Notes: a model not told the origin generated them from the sequence alone. A DNA stretch of 64,000 nt from Cylicocyclus nassatus (GCA_958299035.1 CATQJL010000223.1:10157753-10221752); one strand, 5' to 3'; positions 22,585 through 33,830 are shown, counted from the first letter of the stretch. Numbers and translations are program-made.

Positions 22585-23991
22585 CAAAAGGATACTTAGT
22601 GTCCGTGGCCTTTTGGAGAAATATACCATTACACTCGTCTTGGAATGCTGATTCCGAATCTGACCCCCTTTCTGCTAATCGTTCCTCTGAAAGAAGTTAT
22701 GAAGGATTTTTGCGCCAAGTTTGGGAAATAATTAAGCACACCAATGCGCAGGCACGCTGTGGTGTAGTGGTCAATGCGATAGCCACACAAGTTGATGTAG
22801 ATGAGCAAAGAGTAATTATTTTAATGCGTAAATAGTAATCACTGTTCCCATTAACCTTTTCGTGAGGAGTTAGGGTATGCATTTACCTCGAGTGTGTCGA
22901 ACTTTGAAAATAAAAAACTTAGTTGAGCAAATGCAAAATTAAACAACACAAAAAGAGTCGAAACACCTGCATCAACTCGTGAGGCTATCACACTAACCAC
23001 GACCTCAGCGTGCCGGTGGCATTGGTGCGCCTAGGCTGGAAACTAAGTTTTGCAACTGATTTCATAACTTCACTCTCTTTGGCGCACTCAAACTTTGGCA
23101 TTATGTAGAAGGCAATGTGAGCTACAAGTGAGCATAAATTGTCTAAATTTTGAACACGAAATAGAAAAGTTTTAGGCGTTTTTCGAAAACTAGTGGAATT
23201 TGAAAATTTTTGAGGTTTCAAGCTAAAATGAAGCCTTTGGCAGCCTAGACCATGCGCAGTAATTCCGATTCTACAAATTATTGCTGGAAATTGACTCCTT
23301 TCCTTAGTAAGAAAGAAACAAAATTTGGGAGCATGTCGAGATTTGGCGTCCTAATAAAGTCGAACGAGTCGATGTACGCAAGAGCTGCTGGGGACGACCG
23401 TCAATGACTAAAGAGTCTGAAGCTCAAATTCCGCCGAGACTTTACATAGTAAGGTTATTTGACATGCCAAACGCGAATATCACATTCATTTGTTGAATCA
23501 ACGCCTTTTTCCTTGTTTAGGGTGAGACCCCATATCGTACACTTTCAGTAATCCTACAAAAAAGCCCTTATCACCCAATTTCACTATCGTTTTCGTGATC
23601 AGCATGTCGGATAACATCCCTATGCCAAGTCTCAGCCAATCGTCAAACTTTGAATTTTTCCCCTTCATACCATGCACCTACCGTAACCCTCACTGCGAAG
23701 TCAGAATTTGGTAGGACAGCAGCTGCGCTTGTAGCTTACGTAATAACCAACGCAGTGGCAAAATTTGAGTGCGCCATGTTGAGTGAGAGGGAAATTATGA
23801 GGCCAGTTGCAAAACTTAGTTTCCAATCTAATATTTCCCTTGGGTGGCAAACTTGGCGCGAAAGGCCTTCATAACATCTTTCAGGGAAACGATCAGCAGT
23901 AAAGGAGGTCAGATTCGGAATCAGCGTTGCAACACGAGTGTAACGGTATGCATCTCATATCGAAAAGCCACGGATACCAAGTATCGTTCCA
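22585..23991. mobile_element. TIR element with TTA duplication, copy 1 (1407 bp)
   Basis: Left end CAAAAGGATACTTAGTGTCC pairs with right AAGTATCGTTCCA; TTA flanks both (22582-22584, 23992-23994). Arms pair through TGATTCCGAATCTGACC and TTGCGCCAAGTTTG, and further inside (22990-23125 with 23725-23840). Related ends at 38014-38465 and 60908-61374. TTA duplication is characteristic of PIF/Harbinger; no transposase frame seen. Confidence 0.8.
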
Positions 23992-24822
23992 TTAGCTGCG
24001 GTTTACCTAAATTATATCCGCCGAGGTCAATTCCCATATTAATTCAAAGACCATAGAGTGGCGATGTTTCTGCACCGTTCTTAGGCTAGATCGTTCTTTC
24101 TTATTATGCTTGCTGATTATTCATCTTGCTTCGTACTTGCTTGTGCAAAGTCATACAGCAAAAACTGTAGTAGAACTTCGAGAGCTTCGAGCATGCTTAA
24201 AAATTACCATCCTACGTAAAGAGGCTATCAGGCTGGTCTCGCACTGCTTTTATCGTCAATAATTTCAGCGTCATTTTTCATTATCAAGATTATCCATATA
24301 TATTTGCTTAATGTTTCTAATTATCTTCACTCTCTCTGATCATATCATTCTATTATACTTTAACGGATATATTTTATTCTACTTTCTTCCCCCATTTCAT
24401 TCTGTTGGCAGATGAAATTTTCTAAAAAGTGTGGTTTAGAAATTTCAAATTAAATTTTCTTCAACGAGCTCGTATAGCTTTTTGCCTTCGAACTTTTCTA
24501 GGAATTCCAGCTCATATCTATATTGTCGGAAATTGAATGGAATAGGCTGGCATCTCCGAAAATCTGTGCTTACGCTGTGATGGCTTTCGACAGGTATGTA
24601 TTTTCAATAAATTCTCAGGCAAGCAGCAGGAATCGTTCAGGAAATGTTTGTAGCGTTCCTCAATTACTTTCTACTTCTGACAATAAGCTGAGTGGTGTGA
24701 GTCCAACTAGTCACTGAAGCGTGGAATAAAAATTTTTGAACTTGTCTCATATCTGATCGCAATAAATTCCACAAGTGATCTAGGAAGTAATTTCGTGGGT
24801 TAGAACAATTAACCAAAGACTA

Positions 24823-25124
24823 TCTTATATATAAAGCTGAATGTCTGTATGTCTGTATGTCTGTCTGTCTGTATGTCTGTACGTATGTGCGGAATAGAAA
24901 TTTTTATTTCTGAACCGATTCGAACCAAACTTGGCACACATATACTTCGGGGCAGGGAGCGTGTCATAGGCTACTTTTCGTTATCGATCGATATCGATTT
25001 TATCGATTTTTTGCAAAATTTGAGCTAGGGGGCTAGGATTTTGCACAGGGGGGGGGGGGGTAATCGAGCATGCTGATCACCCCGGAGGGGTTGATCCCGG
25101 GCGCAGCCGGGTTTGCCATCTAGT
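24823..25124 (+). mobile_element. Non-autonomous Helitron, 302 bp
   Basis: Starts TCTTATATATAAAGCTGAAT plus GTCT-type repeats; ends with hairpin CCCGGGCGCAGCCGGG then TTTGCCATCTAG. It lies between A 24822 and T 25125. Unit B shows the empty site at 17589|17590 (GACTA|TCCACACC). Confidence 0.96.
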
Positions 25125-26180
25125 CCATACCATAAAAACAAGCCCAGAGAATGTCAATTTGTTTGCTTTCTACCACGTACTTTTGCACAATTGATGTCAA
25201 AATTAAAACTAAGCAGATATTGAAAGCATTGTTAAATGTACCAGTGCAGGTTGAAAGTGCTAAATTGATTCTCTGCAACGGACTATGAGTGAATTTATGT
25301 AAGCACCACAAACAAATGTCGATAGTCAAGGGAGTTCAAACTTCTAGTGGCAAATAAAAAAATGCAGTATAATGCTGCGTTAGCATCGCAACTACATAAG
25401 TAAATTCACAGTATAAGAAATGCAATATAACTTTGGTCTTTTTGAATGTGGCGCATTTATTCTTTCATTCATCTGGAACTTTTCGGTATTATGAAGTTAG
25501 TTTAATTGGTTTATTTGAATGTGGCGCATTCGCATTCATTCTTTCATTCATTCTGGAATTTTTTGGTATTAGTGTGAGTTTTGATGTAACCTAGAAATGC
25601 AGCCAGTTTTGGCGAATTCGCTTTTAGATTTACGTTACGAGGGAAAAATCTTTAAATTGCTTCAGATTTTGCTGGAACTTGATTCAGAGTTACGCTATAC
25701 AAAAATGACAGCCATTCCGCATAAGGGAGCATCTAATTTGGTTTGCCCCACTGTGCCGAGTATAGGAATATCAAAGTTTTGCAATTATTATTGACGGAGG
25801 CCTTAAATTTGACGCATTCGGCTTGTTCAGATTCTTGAGGACGAGAAATCTTAATCTGTGTTCAAATTCCATTTCTTTTCCACTAGATGTAATATGTTCC
25901 CTCTAGCAACATTACCAACAATTATGTCTTGATTAGTTTGACTCAGACTGTGCCTGGCTTCACCTTTGCTGAAAACCGTGATACCTCATTTTTAACAGTT
26001 TATCAAAAATTCTTTAACTTTTCCTATTATGTTATCAAAAATCAAACAGTCACCTAGTTTTCTATATGTAACGCCAAAAAAGAGGGCACTACAATTAAGA
26101 AGAGAGAAGTCATGAGGAAGGTTGCGAAACTTATGTGCCAACCTAATAGTTGATGAGTTCTGACTACAATGATTTTTGAT

Positions 26181-26981
26181 CAGGGCTCAGCATAGGTGGC
26201 GCTTTCACAGGCTGGATGTCGTTTTTTTTTTCAGATAAAGCAAAAGGAGATTCGTAATGTTCTTAGGGGGGGGGGGGGTCCAATCTAATACAAGATACAA
26301 TGTTAGCAAGCACAAAGCTAACCCTTAGTAAGCCCTTATTTCAACTCTGACGTCGTTTCACCAGTAACAGGTAGATTAACAAGTTGCAAACACAACAAGT
26401 GCTTAGACTCATGTGCACACGATTTCAACCTGTTGAAACACAATCTTTATGCACAAATAATAGATAATCAGTCCGTCTACGACCGGTAAGCAATATTGAG
26501 CCACCAAATTTGGTGTGTACCTCTGCAGCGACGATCAAAAGGAAAGTATGAAATTTATGAAAAAAAAATTATGTGAATGAAAAGAGCTGTTTTTTTAGAC
26601 TTAGGTTGCTCCGCACAACCTTTGAGCACCCTGAGGTTGCGCGGAACCAAATAAAGTCATAATTTTCTTTCTTCTTCACATAATTTTCCGAAATTTTTGA
26701 CATTAGTCTATTCTTCAGTTTGAACTCTACCTATGAATACTTATCATAACTCAAATTTCGTCTCTTCTGTTTTCCTACGGCCTTTGAATTATTTGAAAAC
26801 CGCCTTTTTCACGTGTTGCTATTTTATCTCCGATTTTCCTTGCCATTTACTTCCGTTAACTCACCGTTTGCTGTAGATTATAAGCCGCGCTTCCACAAAT
26901 ACCACAAAAGGTATTTCGTTATCTTCTGCACTGTAAGGAGACTTTTTTAAGATTCTCAAATGCCACCTCCTGCTGGGCCTG
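26181..26981. mobile_element. Non-autonomous hAT element, 801 bp
   Basis: Imperfect inverted ends CAGGGCTCAGCATAGGTGGC and CAGGCCCAGCAGGAGGTGGC. Flanks TTTTTGAT (26173-26180) and TTCTTGAT (26982-26989), one mismatch. Absent from units A and B. The centre (26566-26700) has arms ATGTGAATGAA / TTCACATAA around AGGTTGC repeats, the same plan as element 11687-12952. Confidence 0.85.
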
Positions 26982-28408
26982 TTCTTGATGTTTTGCGGAA
27001 TGGACATCTCTGCACAAATTTACTTCTCTTTCTTCAAGATCGTTTGATCATATTTGCTAAGGACTAACTTTTGATTTCCAAGTCTGATAACTTTGTGGAA
27101 AAACATTCGAACGCTTACTCGCGCTGAGTAGCTGTAAATTAAGTCGTTCCGAAAGCGATTTCGCGTTTTCGACCACTCGCCAAATGCGATGATAAAAATT
27201 CACAGATGATCAAGCACGACTCGATGCGTTTTTCGTCTTTTCTTTCATAACGGATAAGTTGACAAATTGCAATCTCAAACGCTATCCAGAAAAGTGCTGC
27301 AGTTTCAGGCAATTGCCACTACCTCGCCTAAATCAAACTATTTTTACAGGGTTATGTTCCAAACTTGCGACAAATGATTATGTACCGTTTGATTCAACTG
27401 GCTAGAAGGCTGGGCTTCGTGACCTAATTAAGGCTAGGTAATGATCAGAGAGCACGCGCACGGGAGAGACGCAGACTGCATCGCGGGAGTGGCGGGCTCA
27501 ATTAGGTTACAAAGAGGTACTTTTCCGTTACTCGGACCCATTTTTTCAGAAGGCTCTCAAAAAATACGATCTTTAATCTAAGAACAATTTTCCACGGAGT
27601 TCAGAACTGCCTCCCTACCACGTGTCAAGAAAATATTGACACGATTTGGTCCATTTTGACATGTTTTATTTCTGAATCATTTACGGTGAGGTAAAGCATT
27701 GTGATTACCTGACAGCTGTTTTCTATGAAAGCAAAACAATCTAGAACTTATAATTTTTGGTTGTTCTCAGCAATGATTCAGCATTGTCCTTCTCTTCAAA
27801 CTCGCAAATTTAGCCAGACGAGACCATAAGCGATGGCTTGAAGTTCCTCGCTGCTGCTTGTTTCGTGACTTAGGTGACAAGACCCTAGCCCACTTCTCTA
27901 TTTTGGGCATGTCTATCTGTTCATTCATAACGTGATGACGTTATTATGATAACATGTTCATTTTTGATACTGTTCAATCGAAAATGGGGCCGCTCTTGCT
28001 AAAAACAGATTTAACTAACGTTGTTGCTAGCTAGGGCAACTCAGAGTCTTGGTTAAACTTGTTATTCATGTAAACCACGTGTCAATTTTGACACGTAGCA
28101 GCAAGGTTGACACCAGGGTAAAGCGGGGGGTGCGGCACGCGACCGCCGGATACGACCCCCCCCCCCCCCTTGGGCCGGACCTCGGCACGACCCCCCCCCC
28201 CATTCCTACCCCCCCCCCCCTCTCGCTCTTGAAGGCACCGTCCACCCAGAATTTCGACCTCCATGTTTTTGCCGTTCCAGGCCAAACCCTCGTTTTCAGA
28301 ACCCGCAGAGCGATATCTTCGATACGGTGATTGGTTGGCGCGCACGGATGCGCACGCTGAACGTGCAAAATCATTACACCGACTTTCTATAAATGTTTAT
28401 TTAGAAAA

Positions 28409-28501
28409 TCATAAAAAATAAATCAGAAAGAAAATCATCAGGAAATCATCATTTGCACCAGTCAACTCGTCTTCATCCACAATTGTCCCGCAACGATTGG
28501 C
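28409..28501 (-). CDS. Candidate terminal exon inside the large hAT
   Basis: After CATTTCAG the minus strand reads GTIVDEDELTGANDDF and a hydrophobic end FLMIFFLIYFL to TGA, and AATAAA follows at 28396-28401. The upstream exon is not found, so this is only a suggestion. Confidence 0.25.
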   Translation of the reverse strand, partial: ANRCGTIVDEDELTGANDDFLMIFFLIYFL

Positions 28502-28668
28502 CTGAAATGATCTCAGACTAATGCTACTTTGTCTCGCTTTTTGTACAACTTTTGATGAAAAGAGCAATGGAAATGTAAATTTCCTGACGTTGTTTGCTAC
28601 GTTTGGGCTAGGCATACATCAAGCGATTCGCCTCGCGATTTACCCAGCAAAACAACTTGCACGAGTTT

Positions 28669-28770
28669 ATTGAATGCAGATCATCCTGCATTTCGGTTGT
28701 GAGAGTTTTCCGACACGACTAATAAATGCCAACCATCACAACGGAGATGCAAGATGATCTGCATGCAATG
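28669..28770. mobile_element. Small foldback MITE inside the hAT
   Basis: ATTGAATGCAGATCATCCTG pairs with the complement of the segment ending ATGATCTGCATGCAAT. The inner part resembles the element at 55798-56044 (TGCATTTCGGTT, GTTTTCC, ACACGACTAAT). Confidence 0.65.
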
Positions 28771-29424
28771 AACCCTTGCCCCAGTCACTCATTTGTTTCA
28801 GATCGGATGAGTCTGGTAGCACAGCGCTAAGCCAAGCCCATCACACTTCATAGATCTACAAAAAGAAACATAATCTCATACAAGATAGCAAAAAGTACGC
28901 ACCCAAAAGCTATAAAGAAACTCCTGGAAAACGAAACGCTAGAGGCTTTTGTTCGAAAACAGAGTGAAATCACATGACACATTTGAAAAGCGAACTGAAG
29001 GAAAAAAGAGCATATTCACTAACCTTTTGCAATTCTTGATACTGTTGCTGCTTCTGCTCCTCAGTGAGTTGAGATCACATAGGCAACAAATGACTTCGCT
29101 CATTGAAAGTAGACGCCTGCAGCCACCTGAGAGTGAAGGAAGGAAGGAAGAAGAATCTGCACAGCGACGATGCCTTTCACAATAAGTGATCGCTTCTGCA
29201 AGTTATTCTAGGCTTCACAAAATCTAAAGGGAACATCAATCGTAAACCGCGGAAATGAGGTCTTCCTGCGGGGTAGATAAGGAGTGCCACCTGAGATGGA
29301 TCTTCACAGGGTCCACGATTTGTATAGCCTGTTAGTTACTTTCCATGTTGTTCGCCGCTCTTTTCCTGCCTGAAGCCAAGCATTTGACATCGGATGTAAC
29401 AGAAATACAAAAGAAACGTGATAC

Positions 29425-29998
29425 CTCATCCACAACAGCTGCATATTTACTTCTCAGCGTAGTCTTTCCTACTTTTTTGGGCGTCACTTCAAAATAGCTA
29501 TGATTTTTGGACGCATAGTGGATTTCGAAGTAGTCGCTAGAGATACCAACGTCAAAGCGCAAGTTCTGTAATAGGAATGCATAAAATGAAGCTAGAAAAA
29601 AAATTAAAATCGAAACAAATAAAAAAGAGATGACTACTTACATCACTAATGTACATCTGATTTGCATGAGGATCCAACAACAGCAGGGAAAGCTCATAAC
29701 GTTTGCCTGTTTGTAGCAGCCAATTTCCTTCTCCAGATACTATCCACTGAATAGTTTCGGGATCGACGACATTGATAGAAGTTGAAGGTGGTCTAACACC
29801 AGTTTTTGCGTTTACGGCAACATCTACAAAATAAAAGATAGGTGGCATCAAAATAAAACGGGAATCTTTTACTTTGGCTGAACAGATGAATATCGGTTCG
29901 TCCACGAGACAGTGCTCTGATTGTAGATGTCATTTTGTCCAACAAACAGACGGCTTCAGAGTCAACTTTTAAGTAATACAATGAAGGCATTTGAACCT
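29425..29998 (-). pseudogene. npp-12: Three exons of nuclear pore membrane glycoprotein gp210
   Basis: Exons 29998-29873, 29823-29642 and 29565-29425, joined by introns of 49 and 76 bp with GT/AG ends and consistent phase, encode about 150 residues. Motifs: INVVDPETIQWIV, NWLLQTGKRYELSL, DPHANQMYISD|NLRFDVGISS, DYFEIHYASK. These match the gp210 family pattern of a W..ETGR.Y segment, a (V/I)YVSDN motif and a following FFE motif. gp210 is an ~1850-residue pore-membrane protein; no flanking gp210 exons were found in the 82 bp up to the next model, nor confidently downstream. It therefore looks like a captured internal piece. Confidence 0.8.
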
Positions 29999-30079
29999 CT
30001 GAAATGAAAAGATTGAAATTTTTAATGCATGCTAGCCGATTTCCTTCTACAGATATCAAGCACGTTCAGGATTATAAAT

Positions 30080-30880
30080 TTACATGGGAAGGACGAAGAA
30101 TTTCTCAAATGAATAGATATTAGTCATCCTCTCCAAAAATAAGGTTTTGAGATGAGTGGGTCTGGTAATCTACAAATTCCTCATATCAAGTAGTAAATAG
30201 GACTGTTCAAAAATTGATCATCCGAACTCTTTATAAAAACAGCTTACTGTGCGTGATAAACTGCTTTTCTTCAACTTCTTTTTCTTCTTTCTTTTGAGAA
30301 AAGTTGATGAGGAAACTATAGAAGGTGAGTGCACAGATTGTGAATCTAGTTCACTTTCCAAAACCTTAACAAAATCAATTTATTCTGTTTCTAAGAATTT
30401 TAAACAGTTCGCGCTACAAGCAAGCCATCGTAAGGTCACTTCAACTCAACAAGAGCGATTTTAAATAAAACTCAAATGCACTTGAAAAGAAGGCGCTTTC
30501 AATGATGCCCCTTCCCCCTTCTATCTTATCTCAAGAACTATCATAGGAAATGACTAGTAATGGATAACACATGAAAATGATCTGGAACATAGGGAAAAAA
30601 CTATAAATCGTAGAATTGTAAGAATAAAGAGATTTATCAACCACACACCTCTACACTTTGCCTCCTCTTACTTTTAGTGAGTATTGCCTCTAGGTTTTCT
30701 ACATCTTTGACTATATCATCTTCGGAATTCTCAAACACTGTGGAAGACGAGCATTCGAGGGGTAGACGATCCACTTGCAAGACTTGGATAAGCATGCTTG
30801 ATTTAGAATTTCCCCGTGGAAGCCAACCATCTCCCTTTCCTTCCTCTTTCTTTTCCTTAACCTTTTCTTGGGTTTCTTAT
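30080..30880 (-). pseudogene. Lysine-rich exon set, possibly a separate gene fragment
   Basis: Three coding-like blocks on the minus strand. 30880-30672 reads KVKEKKEEGKGDGWLPRGNS then VDRLPLECSSSTVFENSEDD and VENLEAILTK before GTAAGAG. 30364-30248 reads VLESELDSQSVHSPS and a KRKKKKKLKK basic patch before GTAAGC. 30169-30080 reads ITRPTHLKTLFLERM to a TAA. The first block has no clean acceptor and needs a frameshift to join what precedes it, so decay or a separate origin is possible. A nuclear protein is suggested only by the basic patches. Confidence 0.45.
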
Positions 30881-30902
30881 CACTGACAATTGTTGATTCT
30901 TT

Positions 30903-32258
30903 TTAGAACTCTGAAATATGTGCCATAAGTTCACTGTCTGATGCTAAACATCAATAAGTGGATAACACAAAACACTTGCCACAAATGGTGCTTCAAAGTC
31001 GACTTCTAAGCCAGAATCAGTTGTTGAGGCCTATAAGCATGATAAAAGACAATAAAAATTGAAAAACAAAGGATTCAGATGCTTACGGTCCTAGATTGAG
31101 CCACTGGATTGTCAGTTGTATACCTAAAATCCAAATGAATATTACATTTAACAAGTGTGACTGACTGCAAAACTTCAGATAAATCTGGCATCCAGATACT
31201 CAAGGAGATTACTGTAAACTTACTCTTTATCTTCCAGAGCAGCCCTTTCTATAGTAGTGCCAAGGTCGATACTATCATTCTTCAGATCTATACTTGACAA
31301 CACTTCATCTCTAAACCAAGACATCCGCAGTAAAAAAAGAAATGCAACTCGTAATTACCTAAAAATTGCCATCTGATCCTTATTGCGAGCTGCTTCTAGG
31401 TGTTCATCATCCATCTGCAATAGTCGCATCACTCTGGCCGTATCTACAGTCTTCTGACCACTGATCTTTTCGCAAAGATCAGAAAACACGGAAAGTTCAG
31501 ATAGGCAAGAGGGAAACCTGAAAAAATAGTAGCTTTGTTTTCCAAATGAAGAAATCTTCCATCAAACAGATTGACGTATAATGGCAAGACAAATTTTGTT
31601 ACAAGCTATGCAACAAAATTTGCTCGTTGTTCACTAATCCTGACTTAGCCCAGTTTCTGGGCTAACAAGTCAGAATTACTGAAAAACGATTCTTCGCACA
31701 AGAAAAAGACATCTGATAATAAGTTAGATAATCTTCAATAAACTACTCGAGACTAAGAGTGTGAAAAAAATTTACAGCTAAGCGCAAATAAAATTAAAAA
31801 GCTAGAATAGAGCATTTCACGCAGACTTCGCCAAGATAGACTAGCTCTGTCGTGATTCAAGATGAAATCAACATAGTATGATCCCACAACTTACATTCAG
31901 ATGGAGAAGCTGCTACTTCATCGCAAACAAGTAAGCAATCGTGGCGAGGAATGGGTGCTGTGGGAAATGCTACATTTTATTGGTCCAAAAGCGCGTTTGT
32001 TTCATCGGAAATGCCCTGAAAAATTGTTAACATAAGCGCACCATCCCTAAATGGCAGCAATCATCAAAGATAATGAAACGAAAACAAACACGGAAGCAAG
32101 AACAACTCAAAAATGGTCACATTAACAGTACAAAGCATTCAAATTATCCACTTTGCCGCGTCCCTGCAACTTACGTACCGGACCAGAGCCGGCGTCTTAC
32201 CGTAACCCATATTTTTTTCGCCCTGTTTCAAAGTGAATGTAATGGAAAAAGGCTCCAT
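30903..32258 (-). CDS. Eight-exon model, 185 aa, unidentified
   Basis: Exons 32258-32201, 31969-31895, 31712-31667, 31517-31359, 31310-31224, 31123-31087, 31030-30976 and 30943-30903 join in frame with GT/AG introns from ATG (MEPFSITFTL) to TAA after HISEF. Recognisable pieces are PIPRHDCLLVCDEVAASPSE, YVFFLCEESFF, TARVMRLLQMDDEHLEAARN and DSGLEVDFEAPFV. An alternative first intron (donor 32174, acceptor at 32016) runs into an in-frame TAA at 31977. The last intron is only 32 bp. Lies wholly inside the hAT element. Family not recognised. Confidence 0.6.
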
Positions 32259-32370
32259 AACTTCTTTTGAAAGAAACGATCTCGAATGAAATTTTTGCTT
32301 CAAAGAGGAGAAGGTTCACTAATTGCAAGGATGTAGATAGCGTTCATGTTTAACCTCTTTGAAGGTGACT

Positions 32371-32444
32371 TAATGGCCTGCGGCACCCCCCCCTCAAAAC
32401 CTGCGGCAGCCGCAGGTTTTGAGGGGGGGTGCCGCAGGCCATTA
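32371..32444. repeat. Near-perfect palindrome with a one-base centre
   Basis: TAATGGCCTGCGGCAC plus a C8 run pairs with a G7 run plus GTGCCGCAGGCCATTA around one A (32408). Only the C/G run lengths differ. Very like the palindrome at 3385-3466; it may be biological or an assembly fold-back. Confidence 0.88.
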
Positions 32445-33063
32445 ACTATATCAAAAAACATTTTTAGCGGACAATATTTATATGAATCAATAGCCTAAAC
32501 CTCGTAGATTCCATAGTAATGTTTTGAGCCTGATTCTTCTTCTTAGCTCTGAGTAATATTTGGTGAAAGCACAGCGATCAAAAGCTAAAAGCGATTTTGG
32601 TTGGCTTCTAATTCAATAGTTTGGAGGTCTTCTGAAGCGGGATTCCTGAGGTGGACAAAGAATGAGTAGTGCTTTGTATTGAGTGCAAGAAGAGGTAGCT
32701 TACTCACCGTTAAGATGAAGTTAAACATGTTTTAAATTACTGCTTTATACAAGGTTGTTTACTGCTCGGAGACCTCAGAGTTCGCTGAAACTTGGCGCAT
32801 AGGGGTTATTTGACACGCGGATTACGACAGTTATGCTTGATTAGAGGTACGGTAGGTTACGGTAGGCATACGGTATCTGCAAGTTTGTGTCGTTGAACTT
32901 GAATTTTGCAGGATTTCAACAGCGCTTTCATCAAGTCAATTTAGTCACACAGCTTGTACAAGTGCTTTTGACCTTGGGTCAATACGACCCCCCCCTACCT
33001 ACCCCCCCCCTTACGACCCCCCCTTGCGGCGTGCCGCACCCCCCGCTTTACCCTGGTTGACAC

Positions 33064-33200
33064 CCCTCCTGTGAAGTCGGCACCAAATATGGTACGAGGG
33101 AGGGAGCCTTTTAAAAAATGGGTCCGGATAACGAAAAAGTAGCTACAAAACCTCTTCTTCCAGCCGCCAAGCCAGTTGAATCAAAGGTTAGCACACAAAC
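33064..33200. repeat. Inverted end of the repeat that received the large hAT
   Basis: AAAAAATGGGTCCGGATAAC and CCAGTTGAATCAAAGGTTAG are reverse complements of parts of module gamma at 27390-27560. Together 27230-28113 and 33064-33200 appear to be the two halves of one inverted-repeat element with the hAT nested in it. Confidence 0.75.
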
Positions 33201-33517
33201 AGAGCAAAACCAAAGTACAAGTAGCCTCCAGACTTTTAGTTAATCATTTCCAATTTTAAAAGAGTTTCATGTTCGTGCATGGTTACATACAACATCTCAG
33301 ACTATTTGAAAGCGAATAAAACTTGACAACATTGTGCAATTGGATTACAACAATAATGAAGCACTGAACCCATCAAACCAGAAAGTTCAAAAACTGAACT
33401 GCTATCACTCCCTATACACTCTTTTTTAGTAACTCTGAAAAAGAGATTTAGCAAAATCCTAAAAGCTGATAAAAAAGTGCATTAAAAGCTTTTTTCTATT
33501 TTTTTGTACGACTGTGC

Positions 33518-33830
33518 CAGTGGCGTGCCCAAAATTTTTCCGTTCGTTGGGGTTGGGGGGAGGGGGGGGGGGGAGACGACAGAAGCTTTATAAATAAAGT
33601 CCGAAAAACTTTTGAAGATACTTCTCAAAATTTTGCGGGGCCATAACCCCGATATTTCAGGAAAGGGTGACGTGGCGGCAGCTACGCCCCGAAAAAAATT
33701 TTTTTAAGTTTCAATATTTTCCTAATCATTTACAAGTATAAACAAGTCAAGTCAACAAGTCGATCATTTTTATAACTCGTATAAGCAAGTTTCAAAAATT
33801 TCGCGACCACTCTCGAGGTGGGAGAGGAGG
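33518..33830. mobile_element. hAT MITE, left end plus body (CAGTGGCGTACC family)
   Basis: Begins CAGTGGCGTGCCC; shares GCCCCGAAAAAA, ATTTACAAGTA and TTTCGCGACC with the other copies. The right terminus is lost in a G-rich tract. Confidence 0.7.

Larger units (their letters stand above)
24110..27230. repeat. Large repeat unit C
   Basis: Third copy, separated from B by about 4.9 kb. Holds a Helitron (24823-25124) and a hAT element (26181-26981) that A and B lack. The minus-strand remnant at 25329-25120 (QRINLALSTCTGTFNNAFNI) corresponds to the block in unit B. Confidence 0.9.
28114..33055. mobile_element. 4.94-kb hAT-type element carrying host gene exons (Pack-hAT)
   Basis: Terminal inverted repeats of 27 identical bp begin CAGGGTAAAGCGGGGGGTGC. 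An exact 8-bp duplication GTTGACAC lies at 28106-28113 and 33056-33063. Both ends also carry ACGACCCCCCC blocks in the same orientation. I see no hAT transposase motif on either strand; the interior is filled with intron-containing minus-strand exons (gp210 part, an eight-exon model, two K-rich exons), a small foldback and a palindrome. A related repeat at 42.8 kb has the target (GGTTGAC) without the element. Inference: host DNA was captured between hAT ends. Confidence 0.85.

Noticed and set aside
22740..22800. tRNA-like A-box (TGGTGTAGTGGTCAATGCG) suggesting a tRNA or SINE
   Set aside because: No B-box or cloverleaf could be made in the following 60 bases.
28066..28374. G/P-rich open frames on both strands
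   Set aside because: They straddle the left TIR of the large hAT and its C runs.
31977..31979. In-frame TAA taken as proof that the eight-exon model is a pseudogene
   Set aside because: A better-phased first intron (donor GTAAGAC at 32200, acceptor TGTAG at 31970) skips it, so the stop need not be exonic.
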